64,000 bases of DNA, from assembly GCA_944322825.1 (NCBI GenBank), contig CALUQD010000004.1, forward strand, positions 1 to 64,000, in the 5' to 3' direction. The DNA is from Candidatus Avelusimicrobium pullicaecorum. GTDB taxonomy: Bacteria; Elusimicrobiota; Elusimicrobia; Elusimicrobiales; Elusimicrobiaceae. Shown piece by piece: positions 24,458 to 33,348 of this stretch (the stretch's first letter is position 1; each line of letters opens with the position of its first letter). The notes beneath the pieces are model-generated. The model saw only the letters and a program-made list of their open reading frames with translations. It did no database searches and was not told where the DNA came from. Made by a program: the position numbers and the translations under genes.

Positions 24458-24980
24458 TTGTTCCCTATTGCGTAAGCACTGTATTGGGCGGAACCCTGTC
24501 CGAGGCAGCGCTCCGCGGCCTGGAAGGCCGTTGCGTAAGGGCGCGACAATGCGAAAATAGTGTGGCCCCACTAATCGTGTTAGCGGGCATAGAGTGGGGA
24601 GCCCAGGCTCTGGGCTCTTGCAAAAATATCCTCAACAATTTGTTCCCTATTGCGTCAGCACCGTACCTGACGCAACCCTGTCCGAGGCAGAGCTTCCGGG
24701 CCTGGAAGGCCGTTGCGTAAGGGCGCGACAATGCGAAAGTAGTGTGGCTCCACTAATCGTGTTAGCGGGCCAGGGAAGGGGAGCCCAGGCTCTGGGCTCT
24801 TGCAAAAATATCCTCAACAATTTGTTCCCTATTGTGTAAGCACCGTATTTTGCAAAACCCTGTCCGAGGCAGCGCTCCGCGGCCTGGAAGGCCGTTGCGT
24901 AAGAGCGCGACATTTCAAAAACAGTGTGGCCCAGCTAGTCGTGTTAACGGGTATAGAGTGGGGAACCCCGGCTCGGGGCC
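24458..24980. repeat. Tandem 182-bp type A units
   Basis: Three consecutive units begin with TTGTTCCCTATTG at 24458, 24640 and 24822, exactly 182 bp apart. The third runs into the promoter of the pilin-like gene. Each has a CGGCCT/AGGCCG hairpin and a GCT-loop hairpin. Confidence 0.8.
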
Positions 24981-25008
24981 TTGATTTGTTTTTTTTTTTT
25001 GATACACT
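24981..25008 (+). promoter_or_regulatory. Promoter-like element with T12 spacer
   Basis: TTGATT (24981-24986) and TACACT (25003-25008) are 16 bp apart, and 12 consecutive T residues (24989-25000) lie in the spacer. The same arrangement with T12 precedes the pilin-like gene at 40878. Slippage would change the spacer length, a known way of phase-varying fimbrial promoters. Confidence 0.5.
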
Positions 25009-25086
25009 GGCCCTAGCGTTGATTTTTGGGCTGTTAATTATTGGGCTGTAGTTAAGCACTAAAATCAACTTGCTAAGGAGTTTTTA

Positions 25087-25599
25087 ATGAAAAAAGGTTT
25101 TACTTTGATTGAACTGCTGGTTGTCGTCCTAATTATCGGCATTTTAGCGGCGGTTGCGTTGCCACAGTACCAAGTAGCGGTGCTTAAATCCCGTCTGTCT
25201 TCCACGATGTCGGGCGTAAAAGCCATTGCCGAGGCGGCGGAAGTGTACTACTTAGCCAACGGAGAATACCCTATCGACGATATAACCGTTTTGGATATTT
25301 CTGCTTTTTCCGGGTGCACGACCAAAGGGGAAGGCGAAATCAAGTGCGGGGACAAGCTCCGCTACAATTTAAATTCCGGTGGAAGCACCTGGGGAACGCA
25401 GGCCCGTGTAGATGGGGAAATTTTCGAGAACGGGAAAACGCTTATCCTCTATATTCAATACCTGGAGCATAGTTCCAAAAATCCGGGGGAACGGGTATGT
25501 GTGGCGGCGCGCGATTCCACGCTGGCGCAAAAAGTATGCAAAAGTATGGGGGGTGCTCCGCGGGAGGGAAGCTCATCTAACTATTATTATCTGCCGTAA
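25087..25599 (+). CDS. Type IV pilin-like protein
   Basis: A 170-aa protein, [20 protein letters not shown] with cleavage after Gly4, then a long helix ([13 protein letters not shown]). The ribosome site AAGGAG is 7 nt from the ATG. The C-terminal domain has four Cys, enough for two disulfides. It follows repeat array 1 and a promoter with a T12 spacer, so expression may be phase-variable. The leader and the first 35 residues are nearly the same as in the 40878 gene, whereas the C-terminal domains share little. Confidence 0.88.
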   Translation: MKKGFTLIELLVVVLIIGILAAVALPQYQVAVLKSRLSSTMSGVKAIAEAAEVYYLANGEYPIDDITVLDISAFSGCTTKGEGEIKCGDKLRYNLNSGGSTWGTQARVDGEIFENGKTLILYIQYLEHSSKNPGERVCVAARDSTLAQKVCKSMGGAPREGSSSNYYYLP

Positions 25600-25618
25600 A
25601 TGCGGCGAAATATATAAA

Positions 25619-25648
25619 ATGCCCGGGCATTGGTCCCGGGTATTTTTT
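25619..25648 (+). terminator. Terminator of the third pilin-like gene
   Basis: ATGCCCGGG/CCCGGGTAT stem followed by TTTTTTATG. Confidence 0.8.
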
Positions 25649-25658
25649 ATGCATAGAA

Positions 25659-25677
25659 CCCCCGGCAGTGCCGGGGG
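25659..25677. other. GC-rich hairpin between convergent genes
   Basis: CCCCCGGC/GCCGGGGG stem with a 3-nt loop. It is placed to end the minus-strand lipoprotein gene, but no strong T-run follows on that strand. Confidence 0.4.
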
Positions 25678-25700
25678 ATATTTATTTATGGAGAAAAAAT

Positions 25701-26591
25701 TTAATCATTTCCCATAATCTGGCGCGCTTTTTTATCGTAGGCTTGGACGGTGCCGTCTTCCAAACTCACCCGCCAGGTGCCGCACGAAAAGGTGGACGCT
25801 TTTAAATTTTTAATGTCCACCCCGGTGCGCGCCTGGGCGTGGCAGGTGACGGAATAGTCCCCTTGCGTATTCAGCGGGTCGGCCAGCAGGATGCGCTCGC
25901 TAAGTAAAAATATCGCGCCTTGTTTTTTATAGGTTTTATTCATCTGGTAAAAATAAGTGTCAATTTTAGCGCCGGCGCGGCGTAAAAGCAAGGTGCGGGC
26001 GGCGGCTTCTTGGGCGGCTTTTTTCCGGGCGGCCGCTTGGGCTTGTTCGGCGGCGGCTTGGCGCTGTTGTTGTTCAACCAAGTAAGCGTTGCGGCGCGTT
26101 TGCAGGCGGCGGGAGGCGGCCTCCAGCTGGGCTAGGCGGGTGGGGTTTTCGTACTCTTTATAAGAAAGTTTCAGCAACCCTTTGTTGTTGACGGCCCCCG
26201 AAGGCGATACGGTTACTTTGGTGGTATTAACTAAATTGGAGTGTGATACTTTAAACGTAATTTTGCCCGGCGAATACTTGCGGGCGCGGCCGTAGAAGGC
26301 GAGGTCCGTTTCAAAATTTTTATTAAAATCCAGGGTTACTTCCTCTTTGTCGCTTCGCCAGCAGCAATCCGATATGCAGGCCTGGGCTAAATCGATTTGC
26401 TCGGCGGCTTCCTGCGGCCAAAAGCGGATGTTGAACTGGTAGCAGGAATCGTATTGTTTGCCGTCAAAATCCAGTTTTTTGGCGGGAATTTCCAGCCACG
26501 GCTTGGTGGTGGCCACGCCGGAGTTGTTCAGCGGGGTATAGCACGCCCCTAAAAGCAGAGTAAGCATTGCGCCGCAGAGTAGTTTTTTCAT
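25701..26591 (-). CDS. Lipoprotein of unknown function
   Basis: A 296-aa protein. Lipobox LLGAC gives Cys17. Residues about 30-150 look beta-rich and contain five Cys, including an adjacent pair (ACISDCC). Residues about 160-215 are a Gln/Ala/Arg-rich coiled coil (for example QQQRQAAAEQAQAAARKKAA). The C-terminal part has two more Cys (SVTCHAQ and FSCGTW). The family is not recognised. An envelope location is likely. The gene is divergent from the MscS gene with 40 bp between them. Confidence 0.6.
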   Translation of the reverse strand: MKKLLCGAMLTLLLGACYTPLNNSGVATTKPWLEIPAKKLDFDGKQYDSCYQFNIRFWPQEAAEQIDLAQACISDCCWRSDKEEVTLDFNKNFETDLAFYGRARKYSPGKITFKVSHSNLVNTTKVTVSPSGAVNNKGLLKLSYKEYENPTRLAQLEAASRRLQTRRNAYLVEQQQRQAAAEQAQAAARKKAAQEAAARTLLLRRAGAKIDTYFYQMNKTYKKQGAIFLLSERILLADPLNTQGDYSVTCHAQARTGVDIKNLKASTFSCGTWRVSLEDGTVQAYDKKARQIMGND

Positions 26592-26631
26592 ACACTTATT
26601 ATAATAACTTTTTAAGCAAAGGGGAGCGTGT

Positions 26632-27912
26632 ATGAACTTTATTTTGTCCTGTGTGGAAAAAATGCCTTTAATCCCGGATCAGTACAACGTGCTGATTGCC
26701 CAGCTGATATCGGCTGTGGCATTTGTGTTGATTTTGTATGTGTTGGCGCGGTTTTCTTCGTGGTTTTTCAACCGGTATCTAGGCCGCTTGGTGGCGCGTT
26801 TAAATTCCGACAAATGGTTTAAAGCAATGTCGGAACACAGCCTGTTTACGGCCATTGGCGTGGTGGTGGCGGCCTTGGCGTCTATCAACCTGCACCCTGT
26901 TTTTATCACCAAAGATGTAGCTTGGGTAACCACGCTGATGGGGAAGCTGACCGGGCTGTTTGTGGTGTTGAGTTTTGCGTGGCTGTTTAATGCTATTTTA
27001 AACACGGTGAGCCGGCTGTACGGGCGTAACCCGAATATCCCCATCAAAGGGGTGGTGCAGGCCTTAAAAATTATTTTGTTTCTGCTTACATCGTTGTTTG
27101 TTCTTTCGTTGTTGTTGGGCCGACGGCCGATGTATATTATCACCGGTTTATCTGCTTTGGCGGCGGTCTTCTCCTTGATTTTCAAAGACCCCATCCTCGG
27201 GTTTGCTGCCAGCATCCAGCTGACGACCAACAAGCTCATTAAAATAGGCGACTGGATTACCGTCGATTCCGCCGGGGCTGACGGAAACATCATTGATATT
27301 TCGCTCACCAGCGTGCGCGTACAGAATTTTGATATGACCATCGTCAGCGTGCCGACCTATGATATGATTTCCAAGCCGTTCAAAAACTGGAACGGAATGT
27401 ATGCGGCCAAGGCGCGGCGCATTCAGCGCAGTATTTTGATTGATGTGGATACGGTTAAATTTTTGGACCGCCCGATGTTGGACCGCCTTAAAAAAATTGC
27501 ACTTTTAAAAGATTACCTGGAACAAAAAGAAAAAGAGATTACGGAATTTAATGCGGAACGCAACGTAAAAGAAAACTTCTTAAACGGACGCCATTTGACC
27601 AACATTGGCACCTTCCGCCACTATGCGGAACTGTACTTGGCTTCGCGCCCGTATGTAGTGGCCAACGACCCGAACTTTACGCTGATGGTGCGCCAGCTGC
27701 CGCAAAATGCCCAGGGGCTGCCGCTGGAAGTGTATTGCTTTTTGAACACGACCGTATGGACCGATTACGAAGCGCTGCAAAGTGATATTTTCGACCACCT
27801 TTTCTCGGTGCTGCCGGAATTTGGCCTGTACGCCTACCAGCAGCCCAGCGGACGCAATATAGCCAAAGGCGTGGAGCTGTTTGTCCGCCCGCAGGACCAG
27901 GCCAAAGCCTAA
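26632..27912 (+). CDS. MscS-type mechanosensitive channel (YbdG-like)
   Basis: A 426-aa protein with about five membrane helices up to residue 190, then the MscS beta domain (KDPILGFAASIQLTTNKLIKIGDWITV) and a C-terminal cytoplasmic part of about 170 residues. Length and the insertion-rich C-terminus resemble the YbdG/MscM group rather than the short MscS. It would release solutes on hypo-osmotic shock. The start follows AGGGGAG; TATAATAA lies about 35 nt upstream. Single gene with a bidirectional terminator. Confidence 0.85.
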   Translation: MNFILSCVEKMPLIPDQYNVLIAQLISAVAFVLILYVLARFSSWFFNRYLGRLVARLNSDKWFKAMSEHSLFTAIGVVVAALASINLHPVFITKDVAWVTTLMGKLTGLFVVLSFAWLFNAILNTVSRLYGRNPNIPIKGVVQALKIILFLLTSLFVLSLLLGRRPMYIITGLSALAAVFSLIFKDPILGFAASIQLTTNKLIKIGDWITVDSAGADGNIIDISLTSVRVQNFDMTIVSVPTYDMISKPFKNWNGMYAAKARRIQRSILIDVDTVKFLDRPMLDRLKKIALLKDYLEQKEKEITEFNAERNVKENFLNGRHLTNIGTFRHYAELYLASRPYVVANDPNFTLMVRQLPQNAQGLPLEVYCFLNTTVWTDYEALQSDIFDHLFSVLPEFGLYAYQQPSGRNIAKGVELFVRPQDQAKA

Positions 27913-27933
27913 AAACAATCCTATATGGGCAAT

Positions 27934-27963
27934 AAAAACCCCCGCTCAAAAGCGGGGGTTTTT
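27934..27963. terminator. Bidirectional terminator
   Basis: A symmetric AAAAACCCCCGCT/AGCGGGGGTTTTT hairpin between convergent genes. Confidence 0.88.
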
Positions 27964-27965
27964 AT

Positions 27966-29468
27966 TTAGGAATTGGTTTCTGTTTTGGGTTGTTTGCCTA
28001 CGATGTTTTTGATGTTCTTGCGGGTGGTTTTGATAATCACCTTGCGGAAGCACCACAAGGCCCAAATGTTGGGCACGGTCATCATCGTCATCGTAAAAAT
28101 AGCCAAAGCCCACATAAAACGGGTAGAATTGTTGGCTTCAGCCGTGCGCAAGAGCGAGTCGGCAATGGTAAAATCCCACGAGAAGCTCGTCCCAATCCAG
28201 CCGCCGATAAACACCAGCAGAATAAACAAAATCCGCGAAGGTTTAATCAAAACATTGGAACCTTTACAGAGGAACTGGAGGGATTTTTCCATATAATATC
28301 CCCAGCCGATGATGGTGGTAAACGAGAAAATCACCAGCGAGAAAATTAAAATGGGCGTTCCGATATACGGCACCGTTTTAAACGCGCTGTTGCACAAGTT
28401 GGCGGCGTAGACGTTGGGGTTCTGCCAATCGCCGGCCAGCACGATCACCATACCCGTCAGCGTGCAGATGAAAATGGCCCAAAACACGGACGTAGCCGAA
28501 ATGATGGCCATTTGCGTGGCGCTGCGGGTTTTGGCCGCGGCCGCGGCGATAGAGGCGCTTCCAAGGCCGGCTTCCGTTGCCAATACGGCACGGGTAACGC
28601 CTGCGCTGACGGCCGGAATCATCGCCTGCAAAATGCCCATAATTCCTACGCCAATGGCCCCGCCCACGGCGGCTTTGCCCGTGAAGGCGCTCTTTACCAC
28701 GATAGTTATCGCAGCCGGAATGTCTTTAAAGTTCATCAGCAGCACAATCAGCGCAATCAGCAAATACAAGCTGCCCATAATCGGCACCAGCCATTCGGAG
28801 TAAGCAGCAATGCGTTTCACCCCGCCGATAACCACCACCGCTGTAGCAATAGCCACAAACAGCCCCACATACCAGGGGTTTAAGTTGTAGCTTTCGCGCA
28901 ACGCATCGGCAATGGAGTTGGACTGCAACGCGCTGCCGGCGGTAAGGCCCATCAACAGCGTTCCCACGGCAAAGATAATGCCTAACCATTTAAATTTAAG
29001 AATGTTGGATAAGTAATACATCGGCCCGCCGACATATTCTCCATCGGGCAGTTTAACACGGTATTTAAACGCCACCATACATTCGCAGTATTTGATGGTA
29101 AAGTTGAAAAAACCCGCCACAATCATCCAAAAAAGCGCACCCGGCCCGCCTTCCGCCACGGCGGTGGTCACGCCGATAATGCTGCCGGTGCCCACGGTGG
29201 CGCCAATCATCACGGCCAGGGAGCCAAAGCTGCTTACCATTCCTTCGGATTCTACTTTGGTGACCGAAAGTTTCATTGCCGGCCAAGTATACTTTTGAAT
29301 AAAATGCAGCCGTATCGTAAAATAAATGCCTAAAAAGAGCAAGATGATAATCATCGGCGGGCCCCACACCAGGGTGTTAAGCCCGTTCATCAAGTCATAT
29401 GCGCTTTGCACGGACGGACCCGTTACAAATGCAACCAGCGCAAGCCATAACTGTTGGATAGTTTGCAT
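27966..29468 (-). CDS. Sodium:alanine symporter family protein (AGCS)
   Basis: A 500-aa polytopic protein with about eleven membrane helices. GATVGTGSIIGVTTAVAEGG and the following GGPGALFW and VGGPMYYL are characteristic of the AGCS (AlsT/DagA) family, which imports alanine or glycine with sodium. I place the start at MQTIQQLWLA, where AGGAGG lies 13 nt upstream, a little far. Alternative in-frame starts further up have no ribosome site. It is a single gene. Confidence 0.88.
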   Translation of the reverse strand: MQTIQQLWLALVAFVTGPSVQSAYDLMNGLNTLVWGPPMIIILLFLGIYFTIRLHFIQKYTWPAMKLSVTKVESEGMVSSFGSLAVMIGATVGTGSIIGVTTAVAEGGPGALFWMIVAGFFNFTIKYCECMVAFKYRVKLPDGEYVGGPMYYLSNILKFKWLGIIFAVGTLLMGLTAGSALQSNSIADALRESYNLNPWYVGLFVAIATAVVVIGGVKRIAAYSEWLVPIMGSLYLLIALIVLLMNFKDIPAAITIVVKSAFTGKAAVGGAIGVGIMGILQAMIPAVSAGVTRAVLATEAGLGSASIAAAAAKTRSATQMAIISATSVFWAIFICTLTGMVIVLAGDWQNPNVYAANLCNSAFKTVPYIGTPILIFSLVIFSFTTIIGWGYYMEKSLQFLCKGSNVLIKPSRILFILLVFIGGWIGTSFSWDFTIADSLLRTAEANNSTRFMWALAIFTMTMMTVPNIWALWCFRKVIIKTTRKNIKNIVGKQPKTETNS

Positions 29469-29645
29469 GAATGTTTTGATTCCTCCTAAACGGTACAACC
29501 TTTTTATTTTACTAAAAATAGACGTAGAAGAGCAGATAATTTTTAAAAAAATTACGTGGGAAAAAATCTTTCCAACCGTGCCCAATATGATATATAATGA
29601 AATAACGCGCGGGCCTTGCCCGCAAATACAAGGAGAAGACGGGTT

Positions 29646-30104
29646 ATGAAAAAACTTTTACTCGCGGCCTGTGTGGCTGCTTTGGGTGTATCCGCCTGTT
29701 CGTCGGGCAATTCCAATACCAAAACCGCTGACGGCAGAGCCTACTCTTCCAGCTCCAGCGACGCCAAATACCAGATCATCGACCAGGAATTTGACAATAT
29801 GCTTGCCCCGGAAACGGATTACGATTCCATCCCCGCGTACGAATTGCAAGCTTGCGGAGATTCGTACTTGCCCCCGGCCGATACGGTTTTGAAAGGCGCA
29901 GCCAAGCCTTCCGCCAAAAAAACGACGGGCAAGAAGTCTTCTAAGAAAACGACCAAGAAGTCCTCTTCCTCCACGGATGTGACGAAGAGCAAAAAGGTCA
30001 TCAACAATACCAACATCTATTATATTAACAGCGATTCGGCTGTTCCGGCCTCTTCCACCACTACGACCTACACCAGCGAAGAAGCCCTGCCGGATACGCT
30101 GTAA
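29646..30104 (+). CDS. Small Lys/Ser-rich lipoprotein
   Basis: A 152-aa protein. Lipobox VSAC gives Cys18; AAGGAGAAG precedes the ATG. After a Ser-rich stretch and an acidic middle, residues about 90-120 are a Lys/Ser/Thr-rich basic run (KKTTGKKSSKKTTKKSSSS) that could bind peptidoglycan, LPS or another polyanion. The C-terminus is Thr/Ser-rich. No family is recognised. nadA follows after 6 bp, so the two are likely co-transcribed without an evident functional link. Confidence 0.6.
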   Translation: MKKLLLAACVAALGVSACSSGNSNTKTADGRAYSSSSSDAKYQIIDQEFDNMLAPETDYDSIPAYELQACGDSYLPPADTVLKGAAKPSAKKTTGKKSSKKTTKKSSSSTDVTKSKKVINNTNIYYINSDSAVPASSTTTTYTSEEALPDTL

Positions 30105-30110
30105 TTTTTT

Positions 30111-31154
30111 ATGCTTCAGGCGTTAACAAAAGAAGCCCGGCTTACCGAAGAAGCCCATAGACTCTATGGGCTTCTTAAGTCTGTGTCTAAAGAAAACGGT
30201 TCCCGCTGGACCTACGAAGACTGCCTGGCCGCCGCCCCTTATACCCTTTCCATCAACCAATTTAAACAAGAAAAAAACGCCGTTATTTTGGCCCATTCTT
30301 ACACGACGCCTGATATCGTGTACGGCGTGGCCGACTACCGGGGCGACTCGTATGAACTGGCTATGAAAGCGCGCGACTCATCGGCGGATATCATCGTGTT
30401 TGCGGGCGTATGGTTTATGGCGGAAACTGCTAAGATTTTAAATCCACATAAAAAAGTGCTCATCCCGGCCGGTCCTGCGGGATGTTCGCTGGCGGACGCC
30501 ATCACGGCGGACGACGTAAAAAAGCTCCGCGCGCAGCATCCGGGCGTACCCGTCTTGTGCTATATCAACAGCGTGGCTGCAGTAAAAGCCCAGTGCGATG
30601 CGTGCGTAACCTCCGGCAACGTGTTTGATATCGCCCAAAAAATGCCGGGGGAGGAACTCATTTTTGTACCCGATTTGCTGATGGCCAAAAATTTGGAAGC
30701 CGAACTGGCCCTGCGCGGTACGCCTAAAAAAATTATTGCGGCGGGCGGTTCGTGCTGCGTGCACGATAAATACCAGCCGCAGGAGGTGGAAGCCCTCCGC
30801 GCGCAGCATCCGGGCATTAAAGTGGTGGCCCACCCGGAATGCCCGATAGAAGTCTGCCGGCTGTGCGATTACGTCGGGAGCACCAAAGGAATGACCGCCT
30901 ATGTGGCCGGTTCCGAAGCTAAAACCTTTGGAATGTTGACGGAATTTGGCCTGGTGAACCGGTTGGAGGCGGAATTTCCACAGAAAAAATTCATCTGGCC
31001 GTTTGGCGTATGCCGCTCAATGAAGCGCAATACGCTGGAAAATACGCTGGAGGCGTTGATTGACCCCCGCCCCGAACAGATAGTGGAAGTCGATCCGGCC
31101 CACGCCGCCGGCGCCAAAAAAGCGATTGATAAAATGTTTGAGTTAGCCCAATGA
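30111..31154 (+). CDS. nadA: Quinolinate synthase
   Basis: A 347-aa protein. The conserved iron-sulfur cysteines are visible in AGCSLAD (Cys125), HPECPIEVC (Cys244) and FGVCRSM. It condenses iminoaspartate with dihydroxyacetone phosphate to quinolinate for NAD synthesis. It overlaps nadC by ATGA (31151-31154). No nadB is present in the window, so the iminoaspartate source must be elsewhere. Confidence 0.94.
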   Translation: MLQALTKEARLTEEAHRLYGLLKSVSKENGSRWTYEDCLAAAPYTLSINQFKQEKNAVILAHSYTTPDIVYGVADYRGDSYELAMKARDSSADIIVFAGVWFMAETAKILNPHKKVLIPAGPAGCSLADAITADDVKKLRAQHPGVPVLCYINSVAAVKAQCDACVTSGNVFDIAQKMPGEELIFVPDLLMAKNLEAELALRGTPKKIIAAGGSCCVHDKYQPQEVEALRAQHPGIKVVAHPECPIEVCRLCDYVGSTKGMTAYVAGSEAKTFGMLTEFGLVNRLEAEFPQKKFIWPFGVCRSMKRNTLENTLEALIDPRPEQIVEVDPAHAAGAKKAIDKMFELAQ

Positions 31155-31984
31155 TACTGGATAAAATTATTGAACTTGCGCTCTTGGAAGATTTGAGCCT
31201 GGGGGATATTACCTCCGATACAATTTTTACGCAAGAAAACCGCGCCAAAGCGGCGGTTTTTGCAAAGGAAAATTTGGTCCTGTGCGGAATGGAAACCGCC
31301 CGCGAAGTGTTCCGCGCGGTGGACGAAGATATCGTTTTTACGCCTTTTAAAAAAGACGGCGATGAGGTGAAAAAAGGGGAAAAAGTGCTGGAACTGGAAG
31401 GACGCACCCTTTCTATTTTAAAAGCCGAACGCACGGCGCTTAATTTTATGCAGCGCCAAAGCGGCATTGCCACCGCGGCGCGTGAATATGCGGCCGTGGG
31501 CAAAAAATACGGCGTGATGATTGTGGATACGCGCAAAACGCAGCCCGGTTTGCGGCGGTTGGATAAATACGCCGTGCGGGTGGGCGGCGCGCGCAATCAC
31601 CGCATCAGCCTGGCCGACAGCGTGATGATTAAGGATAACCACATTGCGGCGGCCGGCTCCATTACGGCGGCCGTCAAAAAGATTAAAGACGTTATCGGCC
31701 ATACGCCCAAAGTGGAAGTGGAAACCACCACTTTGCAGGAAGTGAAAGAAGCCTTGGCCGCCGGGGCGGATATTATTATGCTGGATAATATGACGCCCGA
31801 GCAGGTGGCGGCGTGCAAAAAAGAAATCGCCGGCCGGGCCGTGATAGAAGTGTCCGGCGGGGTAAACAAAAATAACTTGGAGGCCTACTGCCAAGCTGGG
31901 CCGGATGTGATTTCTATGGGCGCGCTGACCCATTCGGTTCCCGCCAAAGATTTAAGCTTAAAAATAGTACAATATATCAGTTAA
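31151..31984 (+). CDS. nadC: Nicotinate-nucleotide pyrophosphorylase (quinolinate phosphoribosyltransferase)
   Basis: A 277-aa protein of normal length. DTRKTQPGLRRLDKYAV, VGGARNHR and MIKDNHI are the substrate-binding motifs. It uses PRPP to turn quinolinate into nicotinate mononucleotide, the step after NadA. The 4-nt overlap indicates translational coupling with nadA. Confidence 0.95.
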   Translation: MILDKIIELALLEDLSLGDITSDTIFTQENRAKAAVFAKENLVLCGMETAREVFRAVDEDIVFTPFKKDGDEVKKGEKVLELEGRTLSILKAERTALNFMQRQSGIATAAREYAAVGKKYGVMIVDTRKTQPGLRRLDKYAVRVGGARNHRISLADSVMIKDNHIAAAGSITAAVKKIKDVIGHTPKVEVETTTLQEVKEALAAGADIIMLDNMTPEQVAACKKEIAGRAVIEVSGGVNKNNLEAYCQAGPDVISMGALTHSVPAKDLSLKIVQYIS

Positions 31985-32011
31985 GAAAATTGAAGAATAG
32001 TGGAGCTGTAC

Positions 32012-33217
32012 ATGAATTACAATAAGTTATTTTCCCAGGTAGTCAGCCGCTCCAAAGCGTCCGCTATCAGAGAACTTTTAAAAGTTATTTCCCGCCCCGA
32101 AATTATTTCTTTTGCGGGGGGGCTGCCGGATCCTAACTTATTTCCGACGGCCGCTGTAGCCGATATTATGGGCAAAGTGGTGGCAAATTCGCCTAAAGAA
32201 GCACTCCAATATGGTACCACCGAAGGGCAAGAATGCCTGAAAAAAGAATTGGTTAAATTGCTCCGAGAAACCGAGAATATCGAGGTCCTCCCGGAACAGG
32301 TTTTGGTGGTGTCCGCTTCGCAGCAGGCGCTGGATATGACGGCGCGTTTGTTTGTGAACCCCGGCGATGCCATCATTACGGCCTGCCCGACTTATTTGGG
32401 CGCCTTGCAGGCTTTTAAAGTGGCCGGAGCGGATATTTTGGGCGCCGAAAGCGATGAATACGGCGTTTTGCCTGAAGATTTGGAGGCTAAATTAAAAATT
32501 TTACAGCAGCAGGGGCGTCCGTGCAAATTTGTGTATTTGGTGCCGGATTTTCAAAATCCGACGGGCACTACGATCCCGGAAGAACGCCGCCTAAAAATTT
32601 TGGATATTGTTAAAAAATACGAAACCTTGATTCTGGAAGATTCTCCTTACCGCCAGGTCCGGTTTGAAGGGGTTTCCCCGCGTACGTTTTACGCGTTGGA
32701 CAAAGACCACAGCCATGTGGTGACGCTGTTTACTTTTTCCAAGGTTTTTGTACCGGGTTTCCGCTTGGGGTATATCATCGGGCCGGAAGAAATCATTCGC
32801 AAGTACGTCATTTTGAAACAGGCGATGGATTTGTGCACGGCACCTATTTTGCAGCTGGCTACTGCGGAATACCTGCGCCGGGGGCTGCTCTTGGCGCACG
32901 TGGACCAGATTATCGCCGTTTACCGCGAAAAACGCGATTTAATGCTTAAAACGCTGGAAGAACTGATGCCCAAGTGCGTTGCGTGGACGCGCCCGGAAGG
33001 AGGGCTTTTCCTGTGGTTAACATTGCCCAAACATATGAATGCTACGCAATTGCTTCCGAAGGCGATTGAAAACAAGGTAGCGTATGTGGCGGGGGTGGAT
33101 TTTTACCCGGCGGGCAATGTGTTTAATGACATACGGCTGAATTTTTCTTATCCGTCCAAAGAGCAAATTGTGGAGGGCCTAAAACGCCTGGCACAGACGA
33201 TTAAGGATAATTTATAA
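32012..33217 (+). CDS. Class I PLP aminotransferase (2-aminoadipate/MocR-like fold)
   Basis: A 401-aa fold-type I aminotransferase. The start ATG follows GGAG; a GTG four codons earlier is less likely. SFAGGLPDPNLFP at the N-terminus, PDFQNPTG and the PLP lysine in FSKVFVPGFRLGYI are typical of the LysN/2-aminoadipate aminotransferase group. No GntR domain is attached. It starts 27 bp behind nadC and may be co-transcribed. The substrate is uncertain; a broad amino-acid transaminase is likely. Confidence 0.8.
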   Translation: MNYNKLFSQVVSRSKASAIRELLKVISRPEIISFAGGLPDPNLFPTAAVADIMGKVVANSPKEALQYGTTEGQECLKKELVKLLRETENIEVLPEQVLVVSASQQALDMTARLFVNPGDAIITACPTYLGALQAFKVAGADILGAESDEYGVLPEDLEAKLKILQQQGRPCKFVYLVPDFQNPTGTTIPEERRLKILDIVKKYETLILEDSPYRQVRFEGVSPRTFYALDKDHSHVVTLFTFSKVFVPGFRLGYIIGPEEIIRKYVILKQAMDLCTAPILQLATAEYLRRGLLLAHVDQIIAVYREKRDLMLKTLEELMPKCVAWTRPEGGLFLWLTLPKHMNATQLLPKAIENKVAYVAGVDFYPAGNVFNDIRLNFSYPSKEQIVEGLKRLAQTIKDNL

Positions 33218-33222
33218 ATTAA

Positions 33223-33252
33223 AATTCCAGGCTTGCAGCCTGGAATTTTTTT
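33223..33252 (+). terminator. Terminator of the nadA-nadC-aminotransferase unit
   Basis: A perfect 11-bp stem AATTCCAGGCT/AGCCTGGAATT with loop TGC and TTTTT. Confidence 0.88.
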
Positions 33253-33303
33253 GGGGCTTATTTTAGCTAATCGGCACGTCGTACAAAATCCGTTGGAGAA
33301 CCC

Positions 33304-33330
33304 CAAAAACGCCCGCCGAAGCGGGCGTTA
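33304..33330 (-). terminator. Terminator of the OsmC gene
   Basis: AACGCCCGC/GCGGGCGTT stem with loop CGAA, read on the minus strand into TTTTTGG. Confidence 0.75.
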
Positions 33331-33348
33331 AAAGCGGGGAGCCGGAGA

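Larger units (their letters stand above)
23961..24980. repeat. Structured repeat array 1, upstream of a pilin-like gene
   Basis: About 1 kb without a gene, made of two repeat types also found at 39640-40843. Type A (about 180 bp) carries CGTAAGCACCGTATT, CCCTGTCCGAGGCAG, CGTGTTAGCGGGC and a GCT-loop hairpin. Type B (about 220 bp, here 24135-24350) carries a 28-bp perfect palindrome (24135-24162) and a 78-nt hairpin (24199-24276). The order is A, B, partial A, then three A units. No transposase and no CRISPR pattern is present. Confidence 0.8.

Noticed and set aside
23961-24980. CRISPR-like array
   Set aside because: Units are 182 bp and similar over their whole length, without short repeats alternating with unique spacers, and no cas genes are present.
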